The notes under the pieces were generated by a model. That model was not told the origin of the DNA, did no database searches, and saw only the letters and a list, made by a program, of their open reading frames with translations. The position numbers and the translations under genes were made by a program. This document shows, in pieces, positions 1 through 12,045 of a DNA stretch of 64,000 nucleotides. The stretch spans positions 56,227,169 to 56,291,168 of the forward strand of contig OX485806.1 of assembly GCA_950295325.1 (NCBI GenBank), in the 5' to 3' direction. Position 1 is the stretch's first letter. The number at the start of each line of letters is the position of its first letter. This stretch comes from Polytrichum commune (Eukaryota > Streptophyta > Polytrichopsida > Polytrichales > Polytrichaceae).

Positions 1-112
1 TGTGTGTATACAGGCGTGCAATTTGCAAAGTTTCCACTCGTGCACTTGGTGGTTGGTGGCTGGTGGTTGGTCATTGGATTGCTCTCGTGGATGTGTGTTT
101 GAGGTGGAAGAA

Positions 113-1376
113 GCCTTTTACAATAGCCTTGTAAGCTCTGCCCCTGAGGTGATTGAATTAGAGGAAGAGCCAGAAGAAAATAATCCAATTTTTCCATCCA
201 ATGAGAAAAATGTTGCGCCGGTGAAAGGCAAGGGCAAGGGTAGGAAGGTTCTTGCATATGCCTTTTCTCAAGTATCTACTCGTTCTTTCAGGAATTCTTT
301 GGTTCAATGCATTGTTGCTCCAGCCACCACCATGGTTGGAAGTTCAACCGCCATTCTTTTTGCCCTTGCCCCCGTTCATGTTGTTGCTCCTTCTCATAGC
401 GACGCAACCATCCCATTGGTGCCTCGCAAAAGGAAGGTTGTTGCACCGGATACATCTGTGATTTCCTTGAAGAGGCCATCTACTCTGTCTTTGATTGAGA
501 ATGTGGACATGGGAGAGCTCATTGAGAATCTCATGAAAATCAAGGTTCCCCTCCGGCCTACCACCGCATACAAAAATTCCTAACCAAGGTTTGAGAGGTG
601 TTATTTTGTTTTCTCCATTCATTTTATGGAGTTCAATACCTATTTTCTCGTATACTTTTTTCTGGATTTTTCTTTGTAGGTTGGAGCGGGCCGTACTAGA
701 CCAAACGCAAAGCCAAAGGTTCACACAAACATTGATCTACTCTTTGTATATATGCCCAAGAACTTGCGTATGCCGAGGATCTCGGATTCATCATCGGATG
801 TTCGTATGTAGAACAAACGATCTTCCACATACTTTGAGGTTTTGTTTGCCTTCTCAAACGCCAAATTCCATGATGATGGCGTCATTGTCTTCGCGCATTG
901 CGCTGATTCTGATGTCTTTAGATCAATTCACAATTGGGCGCACACTAAAAACTTCTACGTTGCCAAAGATTGGTTTGGCATGAATGACCTTGATCTCCAG
1001 TCTCCAACGAATCCTTCTGAATTTATAAATTTTTGTAGTCTTCATCCATTTTTTTATACCCTTGTCTTTTGCATGCCTGTATTCCTAATTTTTCCTTGCA
1101 CATTTCATGTAAACCCACAAGTTTCTCATCAAGGTTCTCATGCATAATGAATCCATTTTTAATGTTCATACCTCAGACTTTGAGGACATGGGTTACAATC
1201 TCAAGAGAGATGGTTGGCTCAACAGCTTCACCGATGAGAAGAATCAAGCAATGAGGGAAGATGAGGTGCCTTGGAGAGGTGTTTGTGAAAAACACCACGA
1301 ATTCCTCTCAATCTTTTTCTCTGCCCTCACGGACAAGGACGAAATTATTATGGATTGGCAATGTGGTGTCGATTAG
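113..1376 (+). pseudogene. Decayed multi-exon transposon-type gene with a methyltransferase-like patch
   Basis: Three coding-looking stretches lie in line. Stretch 1 (113-588) has an acidic segment and basic, nuclear-signal-like runs (KGKGKGRK, PRKRK). Stretch 2 (680-1035) is open except for one TAG at 809-811. Stretch 3 is about 1130-1370. The gap 589-679 begins GT and ends TTTGTAG like an intron, and another acceptor-like AG precedes stretch 3. Stretch 2 contains DDGVIVFAHCADSD followed by FYVAKDWFGMN, and stretch 3 contains VPWRGVCEKH and DEIIMDWQCGV, after which the frame breaks. The layout recalls Rossmann-type methyltransferase proteins encoded by some plant transposons, but I cannot name the family. 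The break after the DWQCG segment looks like a deletion. This is an inference from pattern only; it could be another transposon protein. Confidence 0.35.
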
Positions 1377-2309
1377 TTCTTCAAATCTCTCCTCCTCCCT
1401 ATGCGTGAGCTTGAACAGGAGCACACTTCCTGGCAAGTTGTCCCACAATAAGGGTATGTTTTTCTCCTCCCCCTCGGAAGATGGCGAAGCGGAATTTTAA
1501 TTTTTTTTGTGCGTAAGTTCGGTGTTGGCTTCTAACTTGTTTGTTTGCATTTCTATCTTTTCGGATTAAAGTTTTTTGCATGTGCTCATGTTTAGTTTTT
1601 TCGGCTTGTATGTTCAGAGTTCCAAAGGAGAGTCCGATCCGTGTCCTCACTGTGGACATGTTTGCAACCCCTTCAACAAGGTTTTAGCTCCCTTTGTATC
1701 CTATTGAGCTTGCCCATCATTTCGTGGAGGCACCGTCCCCACCTCCTTTTCGCACCCGCCTTTTCAACAAACTAGTCTTGGATCTCATAGACATAGAGGC
1801 CAAGCAAGGCAAGGATAGTGATAGACATGATAGTCCAAGCTGTTGATTAGGCCTCGTGGGTTTGGAGACTCAAGCTCGTATGCTATGTTTTTATTTGATT
1901 TTTTTTTAGTGCATTTGTTTTGTTTCCATCCACCTTTTGCAAATCCCCATTCCACTCGTTCTTTATCTTATGTTGATGTTTCATTCCGCTTGTTGAGGTC
2001 AATCCTAATTTAATCCTATATCATTTAGAAAACACACTACAAAATCTTTTATAAGAAAAACATTCTTCCACGACTTCACTAACTATTTGTTGGTGGAATT
2101 AGATTAAGTTATAATCTCCACGGGATTGGGGTATTTTTTTAACAAATTGAACTCAAAACATCTCAAAATTCCACGGTCATAGGCATGCATTCTATCAAAT
2201 TTATCCATCATAATTCAAATTCTTCACTCTCCAAAATTCGCTCTCCGCTCACACTACTTAGTTTCTTGTATATGCATTAAATAAGTTTAGACACTACCTT
2301 CCTAGGCAA
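1377..2309. other. No complete gene; coding debris and transposon-end-like sequence
   Basis: A short Cys/His-rich peptide (DPCPHCGHVCNPF) is readable on the plus strand near 1632-1670, probably a further remnant of the upstream decayed gene. The stretch 2165-2270 (AAAATTCCACGG... then CTCTCCGCTCAC) resembles 35897-36000 and part of the CACTA tail near 55560, so it may be an old transposon end. Nothing else is recognisable. Confidence 0.3.
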
Positions 2310-3372
2310 CAAAATTATGTTTTATGTGGATCATATGGCATTTATACAATTGATCAACAAATAACAAGTATCTAGATGGATTTCTAGATGGATATTGTTG
2401 TTTTGGAATAAGATTTCACAATGGTATACAAACCAAAACGATCATTTGTCTTGGCGGACGCATTCTTACAGTTGCCAAATGGTGAGGCAACTACATGAGT
2501 CAAAGACTAAACCTTGGACGCGTCATTATTTTCAGTGATAGGAGTGTGGTATAAGAACGTAGAAGAGTGTTTGCGGACGGGGATTGCACTGTCCAACCTA
2601 AGCAATGATCAAAAGATGAGGTTGTTTTTGAAAAAAAAATCCCTACAGTTTAATTGAAACCAAATGTACAAAGGGTCGTTGACCAAATGGTGAGACGTTG
2701 TGTCTACCCGGGGGAGGTATCTACCATACGCCATGAGAGGCATAACCAACCAAGGGGAGCAGATTATTCAAACACCATCATAGTGAAAAATATATACTAT
2801 AAGGAAGGTATTGATGGCCAACCTTACATGCAAACACAATGCACTGGTATAAAACATGCGACAAATGTCAACAAATGGGTGGACTACCGAGATTAGGGCA
2901 AACCACCGTTAAATTTGATGTCCCAGCTAAATCGTTTATGAAATGGGGATTGGATTTTGTGGGCCCCATCAAACCAATGGCTCAGTATACATCAAATAAA
3001 TACATATTGGTAGCCTCAGATTATGCAACAAAGTGGGTGGAAGCACGAGCGTTTCATACAAATACGGTTGTAATCACAACTTGTTTTATTTACTAGTGCA
3101 TCTTGACCAAGTTCGGGTGTCCAATGGTGTTACTAAGTGACCAAGGGGGCACTTCATCAATGATGTGATGAAAATGCTGACAAAGTATTTTCTATTACAA
3201 CACCAGACGTCCATGAGAATGGACAGGCAGGGTCCACAAAAGTAGATGGTATGGGCCATATAGAATACAATACAAGTTGCCGAACAATACAGTGTTTTGG
3301 GTTTCAATGGAGCATTTTGAGCCAAAGCCCTTCTTAGTGAACATCAATAAATAGAAGCCTTACCATTTTTAA
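2310..3372 (+). pseudogene. Ty3/gypsy pol remnant: RNase H tail and integrase
   Basis: The plus strand first reads FYVDHMA with a following SRWISRWILLF, matching the end of a gypsy RNase H domain. It then reads CDKCQQMG (integrase zinc finger) and [10 protein letters not shown] ... [16 protein letters not shown] (integrase core with its first catalytic Asp), and FGCPMVLLSDQG (second Asp). The region with the third acidic residue is deleted near 3180-3210. The end reads WYGPYRIQYKLPN and LVNINK, then a stop, which is typical of the C-terminus of this lineage. Several stops and frame changes make it non-functional. The gypsy assignment is firm; no LTR could be paired with it. Confidence 0.8.
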
Positions 3373-5505
3373 GAGAGGTGAACCAACATCGAGAGGATTC
3401 CATGGCCCTTTTATCCCAACTAAATTCATACTCAAAAGACATGATGGAACCAAATTCAAAGGAAGATAGTACCGCAAGGAGTAGCCCTTGTATGAATGTC
3501 TACATCATCAACGCCACTTATAATCTTACACCTAGTTTGCCTCCAAATGGTCCTACCAATCTATGAGAACCTCTCACTAACCGTTGGAATTACTAGTCCG
3601 AGTTACTTGACCTACCAATCCAAATCAGTTGATCTATTACTTTGAATTACATGACCTACCGGTCTAAACCACTTGACCTACCAACTCGAAAGGCATACCG
3701 GTTACAAACCTCTATCAATCCACTATACTAATAGTTATAACCATATTTTAACCTCTATACGGCAACATTCAAACTCACATGAAAATGTAATTATAAATGA
3801 CATGAACATGTCAATATGCATTGAACTAACCACCTTAGTTTTTCCAACGCAAATATATCACTTTGTCTAAATAAAAACATACACATTATAATTTCTTGCC
3901 AAAATCTCTATCCTCATTAGAATTAGTCACTTAAATATTATTTTCTATAAGTATAGGGCCTGGAAAAAATTCACATGTCTCCCACTAATTTTAATTTTTT
4001 TTTATGTTAAGAGTCCAAGTATTTATATTTTCTCATGTCCAGAAGGACATGTAGAACTCGGTAGGATGCCATATTCAACTAAGAAGTTGGACGGCAAGAC
4101 ATTCAAGTTTCAACCACAATACCAAATGTTCTTTTTAGTCTTATGCATATCACACTTTGTTTAGCTTACCCTAGAAAAAATATGGACAAATTGTAGGAAC
4201 CACAAAGAGGTGCAGTAGCTATTTCTAGGCCTCTAGATTTAAGAAAAGTGAGATGCAAGCATATGGGCGGTGAAATGATGCAGCAACTAGTTGGACGTAA
4301 GGGTCCACGTCGAGCCCCTCCCCGAGGAAGCACATGGATGGTTAATCACACTTGGTAGTGTTGTACGTATGTGTCCAAATAACAAGACCTTAACAATTTA
4401 GAGTGGGCCAACAAAATTGGACTTTAACTAGCCTTCTCTACAAGTTAGACTCGTGTGGTACCGCATTAAAAATTGTTGGGGGAGATTGTCGCTAGTGTCC
4501 GAGTGCTCGGTCCAAAGCGGATTGTCGTACTTATTTATGGAAAAACGCTGATCTATACTATCGAGAACACCGTAAAGATTCTTAGGTTCTCCCATTACTC
4601 TTCTCATGCTACTCTTATACATATGCTAAAACCTATTGCAACATGAATGAAACATAGACATCTTCTGAATATTTTTCACTAGACAAGTGGAATGTGGATC
4701 AGTCTAGGTATCTAGTTAGGGATGCCTTTAGATGTTGGTCATCTAGGTTCAGAACAATTTATGAGGCAATAAGGTTGCATAAAAAATATACATACATTGG
4801 TCACCAATTCCTTGTAGAAACATTGACGTTGCATTACAAACCACCTTTCAATTGGGTTGCAATATTATTATCATATTTTTAAAAAAACTAAACAATTTTA
4901 AGAAAAGGCGTAAAAAATTTCCTTTACAAGGCAAAGGATTGAATTCTTGATCCGCAATGTTTTCCCACCACCTAAAAAAGACAATGACGATAAACGAAGG
5001 ACGTCGGTCCAATGCTACCGCTTTTGATTAATATCCAAATGAGCATGCTTAGTTTAACGCTGATACGCAACAAATGCCAATGATTCAGAGGGTTTGAGAC
5101 ATATAGATCCAAAAAGGGTACAAAAAATAAAGAGGTGCGGTTGCAACCATCTAAGCAATGTAGGTTGGTGTAATTCATTGGACTATTTGTCCCCGTCCAG
5201 GCATCACACCAGATGTTCACATGTCAAGCAACTCGTGTAGAGATCCCACAAATGCCATTCATACACTATCTTATGTCCTCACCGTCGTTGGAGCACTCCG
5301 ATGAATAAGTTGTAGCAATGTTGGCAAGTTTGGCACGTGTTGCCGCAAATATGGTCCTTCCAACCATCACTCTAGAGGGGAAAATGACCCCATTTTCCCT
5401 TAGCCAGCCTATCACGCAAGAACATGATGATAGATTTTTAGTGCAACCCAGTCAAGATAAGATATGGATAGCCCTCAACCATGAGATGGATCAGACTATA
5501 TCCTC

Positions 5506-5522
5506 GGGGGGGGGGGGGGGGG
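5506..5522 (+). repeat. Homopolymer run of 17 G
   Basis: An uninterrupted G run in otherwise AT-rich sequence. Its exact length is a likely point of sequencing or assembly error. Confidence 0.9.
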
Positions 5523-6704
5523 TCACAGACCGAAAAGTAGAAACCACGTGAAAACAACTATAGGATGTTTTTTTATTCATTGGAAGGAAATTTCTATAAA
5601 CTTTGGATCTAACATAGCCTTGTTAAATTGCAAAACATGTGATTATATATAATTTAGTGTAAGAAGAAAATCCCCACTTTAGGTTTGAGGTAGAAAGAAA
5701 TCATAGTGACAAAAAATAAGGAGGATTCAAAAAATAAAAATAAAATGAATATATTCACATATAATACATGAATGAATATTGATGAATGGGTCAAACTATG
5801 GATGAAGACCTAGCATTGATTGGGGTTTAGGATTAGGGTTTAGCATTTGCACCTCCATGCCTCGCATTCTTTTTTTTGCTTAGTCTTTTTTTTTCTTTTG
5901 CTCTTAGCATTTTGCAAGTTACTCTGGAGTTGCATGATATTTATGTGGACTACACCGTGTGATATTTTCAAGCTCTAGAAAGAACTCTTCAATTAGCATC
6001 CTCAACCCTTTCTTCAGCTTGAGGCGCCCGATCTTTGGTTTTGTCCACTGCCTTCATGAATACTTCTCAACCATTGTTATAAAGATTGCACTCCTTCTCC
6101 AAATGGATGCATTATTGTGTTAGTCTTCCATCTTCATTTATAGTTCTATGGTTGTTTTAGGAATTGCACAAATTCTCTATGGAGTTTTATGTTTGTGGTT
6201 TACTAAAAATTTAGTGGACTACATTTTTTCTTTTTGTTTTTTAACACTTCAGCTCTGCAATTGAACTTTTGGCTTAGTTTCTTGGCGAGTGTTGACTTTG
6301 TACCACATTTGTTGATTATGTTCTTGCTCATGTCATTGACCTCATTTCAATTGCATTGTTTGTGGATTTAACTTTTAGGTTACAAATTTCTCAACCGATA
6401 TTTAACTTAGAAGCATGACATCCTCTAGTTATGATGTGTAAACTCTTCTTTCACCAATATATAGCAACGTGAATTTACACCATGCCATATTGGGGTTCTA
6501 AGTTTGCCTTTGTATGGAATGAGTAAATCAAAATTTTATAAGTAATTTATCATGAACTGAAATAGTATGAGGTTTCTTTTATAATTACCTATAGGGTGCC
6601 AAATATTTGGTGAATTAGAATTTTTTCTACTTAAAGGGTTCCCTAAAATCCAAATGAGGAGGTAAATAGCCCCCATAAAATACCCTTTGTACGCACGTGA
6701 TTAC

Positions 6705-6735
6705 ATAACACAAGGGGGAGTGACCCCCTTGTTAT
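6705..6735. repeat. Short inverted repeat around AAGGGGG/CCCCCTT
   Basis: ACAAGGGGG and CCCCCTTGT face each other across a few bases and could fold as a hairpin. No flanking duplication or coding context explains it. Confidence 0.5.
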
Positions 6736-7019
6736 ATCACCGTCTCACAATATAGAGACGAGATCCAGGATAACCCGTCTAGGGTCGGGCAGTCCCCAAC
6801 CAGCTACACTTGAGCCATTGGTTGGACAGAGCTCACGCTCTAGTAGCAGCCCAATGGATGAATCAATGTTGTGCAACCCTCTACCAAACATATTCAACCC
6901 TTAGCCATATCTGATGTACAATTTGCAAGCCTTAGTTGTTGTAGTGTCACAAGCTGCAAGTGACACATAGCAGAATCTCTAGATGGCCAAACAGTTGAAG
7001 TGACATCTTGACCTCACTC

Positions 7020-8130
7020 CATCACGGCGAGAAAGAGACGCGATGCAAAAGAAAAATCAGGCCCTCTAGATGACCTTAGCATAATCCGCCAATAAGGTAA
7101 GAGAGGAAAAATTCAAGGTCGAACAGGAGATTGAGGCATTATAAGAAGCATCCGCCAAATTAGCCCAGTTACGAGCAAAACTGGTTTTGAGCCAAACATA
7201 GACCATTCCAACTTAGTAGGCTCAAAATAATCTAACTTTGATAGAGCATATTACATCCTCAACCTTAAAGTTGAATGTCCAAAAAAATGACATCCAAATT
7301 GCTCTTAATAAAGGGGATGCATTTTGTAGCCAACTTCAAGTGGTGGATTTTACAGCACGAGCTAAGGATAATGGATGGATAGTGGAAAAAACTAAACTCT
7401 GGGGAGAATTATTAAACATCTATTAACAACTCGCAATGGCAACCAACTAGGCACGCTCGCCAAATCAATTCGATGTCCACAACGAAGTCATTAATCTCAA
7501 GGAAGATCTAGAAAAAAATTGTCATGGAAAGGGAGGAAGCTATGGCTGTAGCTGCAACTCAAATCCGGAACATAACATAATTGGTTGACTATAACGCAAC
7601 GTAATGTGAAGGAATTGCTACCAAGGCCCTCTTGGATGTATTTAAGAAAAGAAACCCCTCATTGGACCTCTCCAACTTGCAAGCACTTTAGTCAAAACTA
7701 GAGGTACACATTCATGAGAAATTTGAGGCTTACCAATGCGATGAAGCAACTTACCACTGACAATTACAACGAGTTGATAATGCATACCTTCATTCTATTT
7801 ATTGGATCAACTTGGAAAATAATGAAAAACAATACCACCCTCCTTTTGGACAAGGTAATATAATAACCCGACCAACTAGTACTCCGTCCTCACGTCCCCA
7901 CCTCCCAAGTACTCCGAACTCTTGTTTGCCATCAGCAAACAATCCTTCCACTCGTTTTCAACTTCTTGGTAGCATGTCCTCACAATCGTAACCAACTGGT
8001 AGCTCAATTTTACAACAACTATCAGTTCATGCCTTGATGCCACATGATGGCCAACCCCCATGGACGTCACAAGAGCTCATGACAACAATTGAGTCCATCT
8101 CCCTCTCAGACTCTCACGGCAAGTGACTAG
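7020..8130 (+). pseudogene. Decayed coiled-coil (gag-like?) coding remnant
   Basis: The plus strand gives broken Lys/Glu/Gln-rich peptides typical of a long coiled coil (for example VREEKFKVEQEIEAL near 7098-7143), with many stops. At 8183-8197 a purine run (GAAAGGGGGGATAA) precedes TGTTAAGG, which looks like a polypurine tract followed by an LTR start. The stretch may therefore be the structural-protein part of an old LTR retrotransposon. No reverse transcriptase remains nearby, so the call is weak. Confidence 0.25.
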
Positions 8131-8182
8131 TAAACTAGCTAGTAGAGCACATAATGTTTGTCACGAAGATGTGATTTTTTTT

Positions 8183-8475
8183 TGAAAGGGGGGATAATGT
8201 TAAGGTAGAAGTTATAAATGTCCATGGTAACCCAACCCGTCAAAAATTAATTAGTTGGTGAGAAATTGTCAAAAAACCAAAAAATGCCAGTTTATTAATT
8301 GATGTCAAATCTGCCCCAATGCAATTAGTAATTAGAACGTCCATTAGTTGGTTTATATTGATTTGTTGCTAAATAGTCTATTCAATAATATTAATTATTT
8401 GGTGTTGGTAACTTAGTTGGTAAAAAATGACTTCTAGGTCCAAAGTTATAAAAATGGCATTGCATATATTTTACT
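8183..8475 (+). repeat. Possible polypurine tract and start of an LTR
   Basis: GAAAGGGGGG ends just before TGTTAAGGTAG at 8198, the normal arrangement at an internal/3' LTR boundary. The putative LTR would be interrupted at 8476 by the family A solo LTR and resume at 11324. Its far end could not be located. Confidence 0.3.
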
Positions 8476-11318
8476 TGTGGTACTTTTGGGCCACCCCCTT
8501 TCGAGGGAGCCTAAAAGTATCACACAAGCCCTTCGTTGAAGATGGCCTGCATTTGCAGGCGCCCAAGCCGAACCCAGATGATAGGTGTATAACGTGAGTA
8601 GTTAGATTTTTAAGGGAGATTAAATATGTGTCGTAGTACCTCCGGAGGTTGGGCCTTAGTTTTTTACTAGTGTGGCTTTAAACTCCACTAACCAATTTCA
8701 TATCTAGTTCTAACCTTAACCTACAACCTATTCTACGCGCAGACGCACCAGCCTTGAAACCAAGGCAATCCTAATTTGTGAATTGAGATGGTTCTGATAC
8801 ACCCAAGTGGGGGAACTTGGCCTAAGTCCCACCCTTCACACAAATTCCTTCTTAATTATTTACTTTTGTTTGCACGTCCTACTTCACTACATTAACATAT
8901 TAGGCATCACCCCTTACCTGGTTGGTGCACCCCTTAACTCGGAACCTTCTAAGGCCTCGTGCAGGTCCTTTGAAGGTCGAGTAACATCTCAAACCTTTCG
9001 GACATCAATGGTTCGAATGGTGGTGTCACTCTACCGAGTTAAGTTTCCGATTCGGGTCTCTTGCCAACAAGGGTTCACGATTTATTTTGTATGTTTTGAT
9101 TGTTAAATGTGTTTACACTGGATAGACCACGAAATGCAACTCAATGGGACCAGGGTGACGGGCAACCTGTAGGTTCAACCTGTTGCGCAATCTTCATAAA
9201 TTGGGGCCATTACTCCCAATATATGGGGCCAACAACATAATAGTGGATTCGCGGGTCATTAACCCTACCTTTCCACCAACAACATTCAGAGTGGTCATGT
9301 CGGTGATTAATCCGACTTACCACACACGAAACTTGCTAATAAATGAAGCTACTACCACAAAACATACCAAGGGCCCCGAAAACAATGGAGTTGGGTATTC
9401 CCTTGGCGGTCAAGTGGTCAAGCCACTTGACCTTACGAGATAGGTGAGTGGGTTTATAGATGCGTACCTTAGCCGCGCTCCCTCCAACCCTAAATGTTAC
9501 CTCAATTCTCCTCGGTTGATTTGGGCTCGATGGAGGCCGAGCCGCTACCTCCTTCCTTGCTCCATTTCCCGAGCGTCGATCTTGCCTCCTTCTTTGTAAC
9601 TAGTTTGGTAGTAAGCGTACCTTAGTTAACAATTAAAATATAAAGTATTTATTCTGCACTATAATTTAATCCTAAGAATAATATTTATACTTAGTGCACC
9701 TAATTATCTTTCCAATGATCTAAAAATCACTTGAATCGGATAAGAAATGCAAAAGTTATGAGGGTTGGAAGTGTGAGGTCGATTCAACCGACCCTTCCAA
9801 CCCACCTATCTAACTTCTAACTTCAAAAATTCATAGCACATTCCTTACTACTTGGGTCTAGGCTTTCCTTATAGCATTGGAAAGCTATGAATATGTTCTA
9901 ACTAGGAAAATTATGACATCAGCAGGTTAAGCTAATAGAAATTCAGCAAACTCCTTGTAACACAGCAGTCAATCAAGAAGGCTTAAACTATGTATCTCGC
10001 CTTCAACAATTCATATCTAATTCAAATCTTATTCAAATCAAACGTTCTATATGACCCTGGAGAGATATTAAAAATATGTATTTGATAAAAATATGTGATT
10101 AGAAAGGTAAGCCGAAGTGAATCCAGCAGATCCTCTGTAATGCACCAGTCAACCAAAAGTTCTCAAACTATGTGTCCCATCTTGCACAATTCATATCTAA
10201 TTCAAATCATGCTCAAATCAAATGTTCTAAGCCATTTTGGAAAGCTACACAAAATTTCTACTTGGGAAAAATATAACTTCTTGGAATTAAAATTCCTATT
10301 GGGCTTGCAGGTCTGATCCAGCAGTCGCTACCCACAAGACCACCCAGTTTTTTCTACTCCATCTTTGAAAATCCATAATTAGTTGTCATCTTAACCAAAT
10401 CACAAATGGGAAACGGCTATGGATAGCTATAGGAAATCTCTCTAAGAGAAAAATGGTACGTATCTTTTTTTAGCTTCTGAACTAAGCCTTCAGGGCATTG
10501 GCAGATGAGGTCTACAATGCCTCCACTCAAAAGTCTACCATCCAACCTACCTCTACAAAAGAAAGAATCATTTTGTTGGTGTGTTAATAAACACACATTC
10601 TAACTAGGAGAGAGAGTAGAGAAGGTTCTCAAGCCTTTCTTTTAGGCCATTGAGAATGCATGCTAAAGGATTTTTTCCTAACTACATTGAAGCAAGGCTC
10701 CGCCCAAGCATTAGAAGAAGAGAGAGACCTACAAGGTGGAAGGAGGGGTTTTTAAACCCTCTCACAAAAGGGTCGGACCCCTCCTCCACCGGATCCATTT
10801 TTCAAACTCTTTCCCAAAATTTTGGCTCGGGGGTTTTCCCGGTTGAGGTTGCCACCCTCTCGCCGAGGTGGCTCCGACGGGGAACCTAGAAATCTTTCTA
10901 ATTTTTCGCCATCGAGTTGGCAAGGGGGCAAGTGGGCAAGTAACCCCCTTGCTCTCTTTCTTTTCTGTCTTCAAAAGTCTTCAAGCCGATTTTGTCTTCT
11001 TACGTAAAACACCTGCAATAGTCTTGTGTGCCTCACACTAACTAATAAACTAACACTTGCTTAGCTAGCATCTACTAACATTTGCTTAATAGCTAGCATC
11101 TACTAATATTTTCTTAGCTAGTTGTTTTTACTAGCTAGCATATTTTTTCTACTTTGCTATCTTCTAGCACTACTTAGTTTCATTTTGACCTTCCTTTTTC
11201 TAGGCTAAATGCTAAATTAACTAATTTTCCCTAAATTCCCTATCAATTCTAACTTTTAATACTAACATTCTAACTAAAAGTGATCCCGTGGAGTGGTGGA
11301 CCACTCAAAGGGTTCACA
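8476..11318 (+). mobile_element. Solo LTR, family A copy 1 (2843 bp)
   Basis: The element begins TGTGGTAC and ends GGTTCACA, so the termini are TGTG...CACA. It is flanked by the 5-bp duplication TTACT (8471-8475 and 11319-11323). A second copy in the same orientation lies at 45210-48060. No gag or pol is present between the ends, which is the signature of an LTR left by unequal recombination. The length is large for a plant LTR. Relative to the second copy it lacks about 110 bp near 8797 and has extra sequence near 10640-10725. Short ORFs inside are not supported as genes. Confidence 0.9.
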
Positions 11319-11323
11319 TTACT

Positions 11324-11848
11324 AGTTGATTGTTTTTTATGACAACAATGTGCCAACTGGTCAAGAAGTGGACAGAAGGCAAAAACCCGTCAGGATAGCT
11401 AGTTGTAGTGTTTTGACAAGGTAGCAACCCACCAAGTTGACCCACCTAGTAGGTAGTTGTCTTGAAGCATATAAGGATTGTCCTAAAGCCTTTGGGTTCT
11501 TTTAGCACACATGGGAAGATAGCTTAGACTCTTACAGAAGGTGTGTATGCTTGTGAATTTTAGATTTGGATGGGTAGCATCCTGGAAATGTATGGCAGTC
11601 CAGACGGACCAGAATCTTAAAAAACCAAGAAGTAAAGTGTTGAAAAAGGGATTTGAAGAACAAATTCATTGTGGGTATTATTTGAATACTATTGTTCTTG
11701 TAAGCTAACCTAATCCTTAGTGTTGACAAGAAGTAAGTGTTGAGGTGTTATTGAAAAGGTGCATCCGACAGCTTGTGATGTAGTACCAAAAAATGCATCA
11801 GAAAGTAGAAATAATGGGTATCCACGGACGTGACGCTCATGGAAGGAT
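11324..11848. other. No recognisable feature (possible continuation of the LTR starting at 8198)
   Basis: AT-rich sequence with no coding frame of known type. It could be the rest of the LTR that family A copy 1 interrupted, but the boundary is not visible. Confidence 0.25.
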
Positions 11849-12045
11849 GTGAGCCCAAGATTGTGCCCACATGTGTAACTAATCAAAATATAAGGTAATC
11901 TTGGGGTTGAGGACTTAATTAAAAACCTAAGAAACATTCACAATGTAAAAATACCAAAGTTAAGACTAAATTAAATTAAGTTAAGTAAAAAAAAGGAAAA
12001 AAAGGAAAAAGAAAGAAGAGCTCATTTTTCTGCGGGCCGCCCCAA
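11849..12045 (+). repeat. Family B-type LTR start (partial)
   Basis: TGTGAGCCCAAGATTGTG followed by CCCACATGTG matches the conserved 5' end of the family B LTRs at 44428 (minus), 53397 and 56555. It runs into an A/G-rich stretch and then into another family B LTR at 12046. Confidence 0.55.

Larger units (their letters stand above)
3373..7019. other. Gene-free AT-rich stretch, probably old repeat debris
   Basis: No coding frame here resembles a known family. The stretch 3600-3700 holds a loose repetition of a GACCTACC motif about every 28 bases. A run of 17 G lies at 5506-5522 and a hairpin-like repeat at 6705-6735; both are listed separately. Short ORFs in this stretch show no domain signature and are probably chance. 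Confidence 0.4.

Noticed and set aside
2035-2060. CACTACAAAATC as a CACTA left terminus
   Set aside because: The first eight bases fit, but no matching right end or duplication was found and the rest differs from the terminus at 56354.
5822-5842. TTTAGGATTAGGGTTTAG, like the plant telomere repeat
   Set aside because: Only two to three imperfect units in a random AT-rich context; too short for an interstitial telomere array.
8807-9443. ORFs repeated at 45704-46247
   Set aside because: They are parts of the family A LTR; the frames differ between copies and show no domain.
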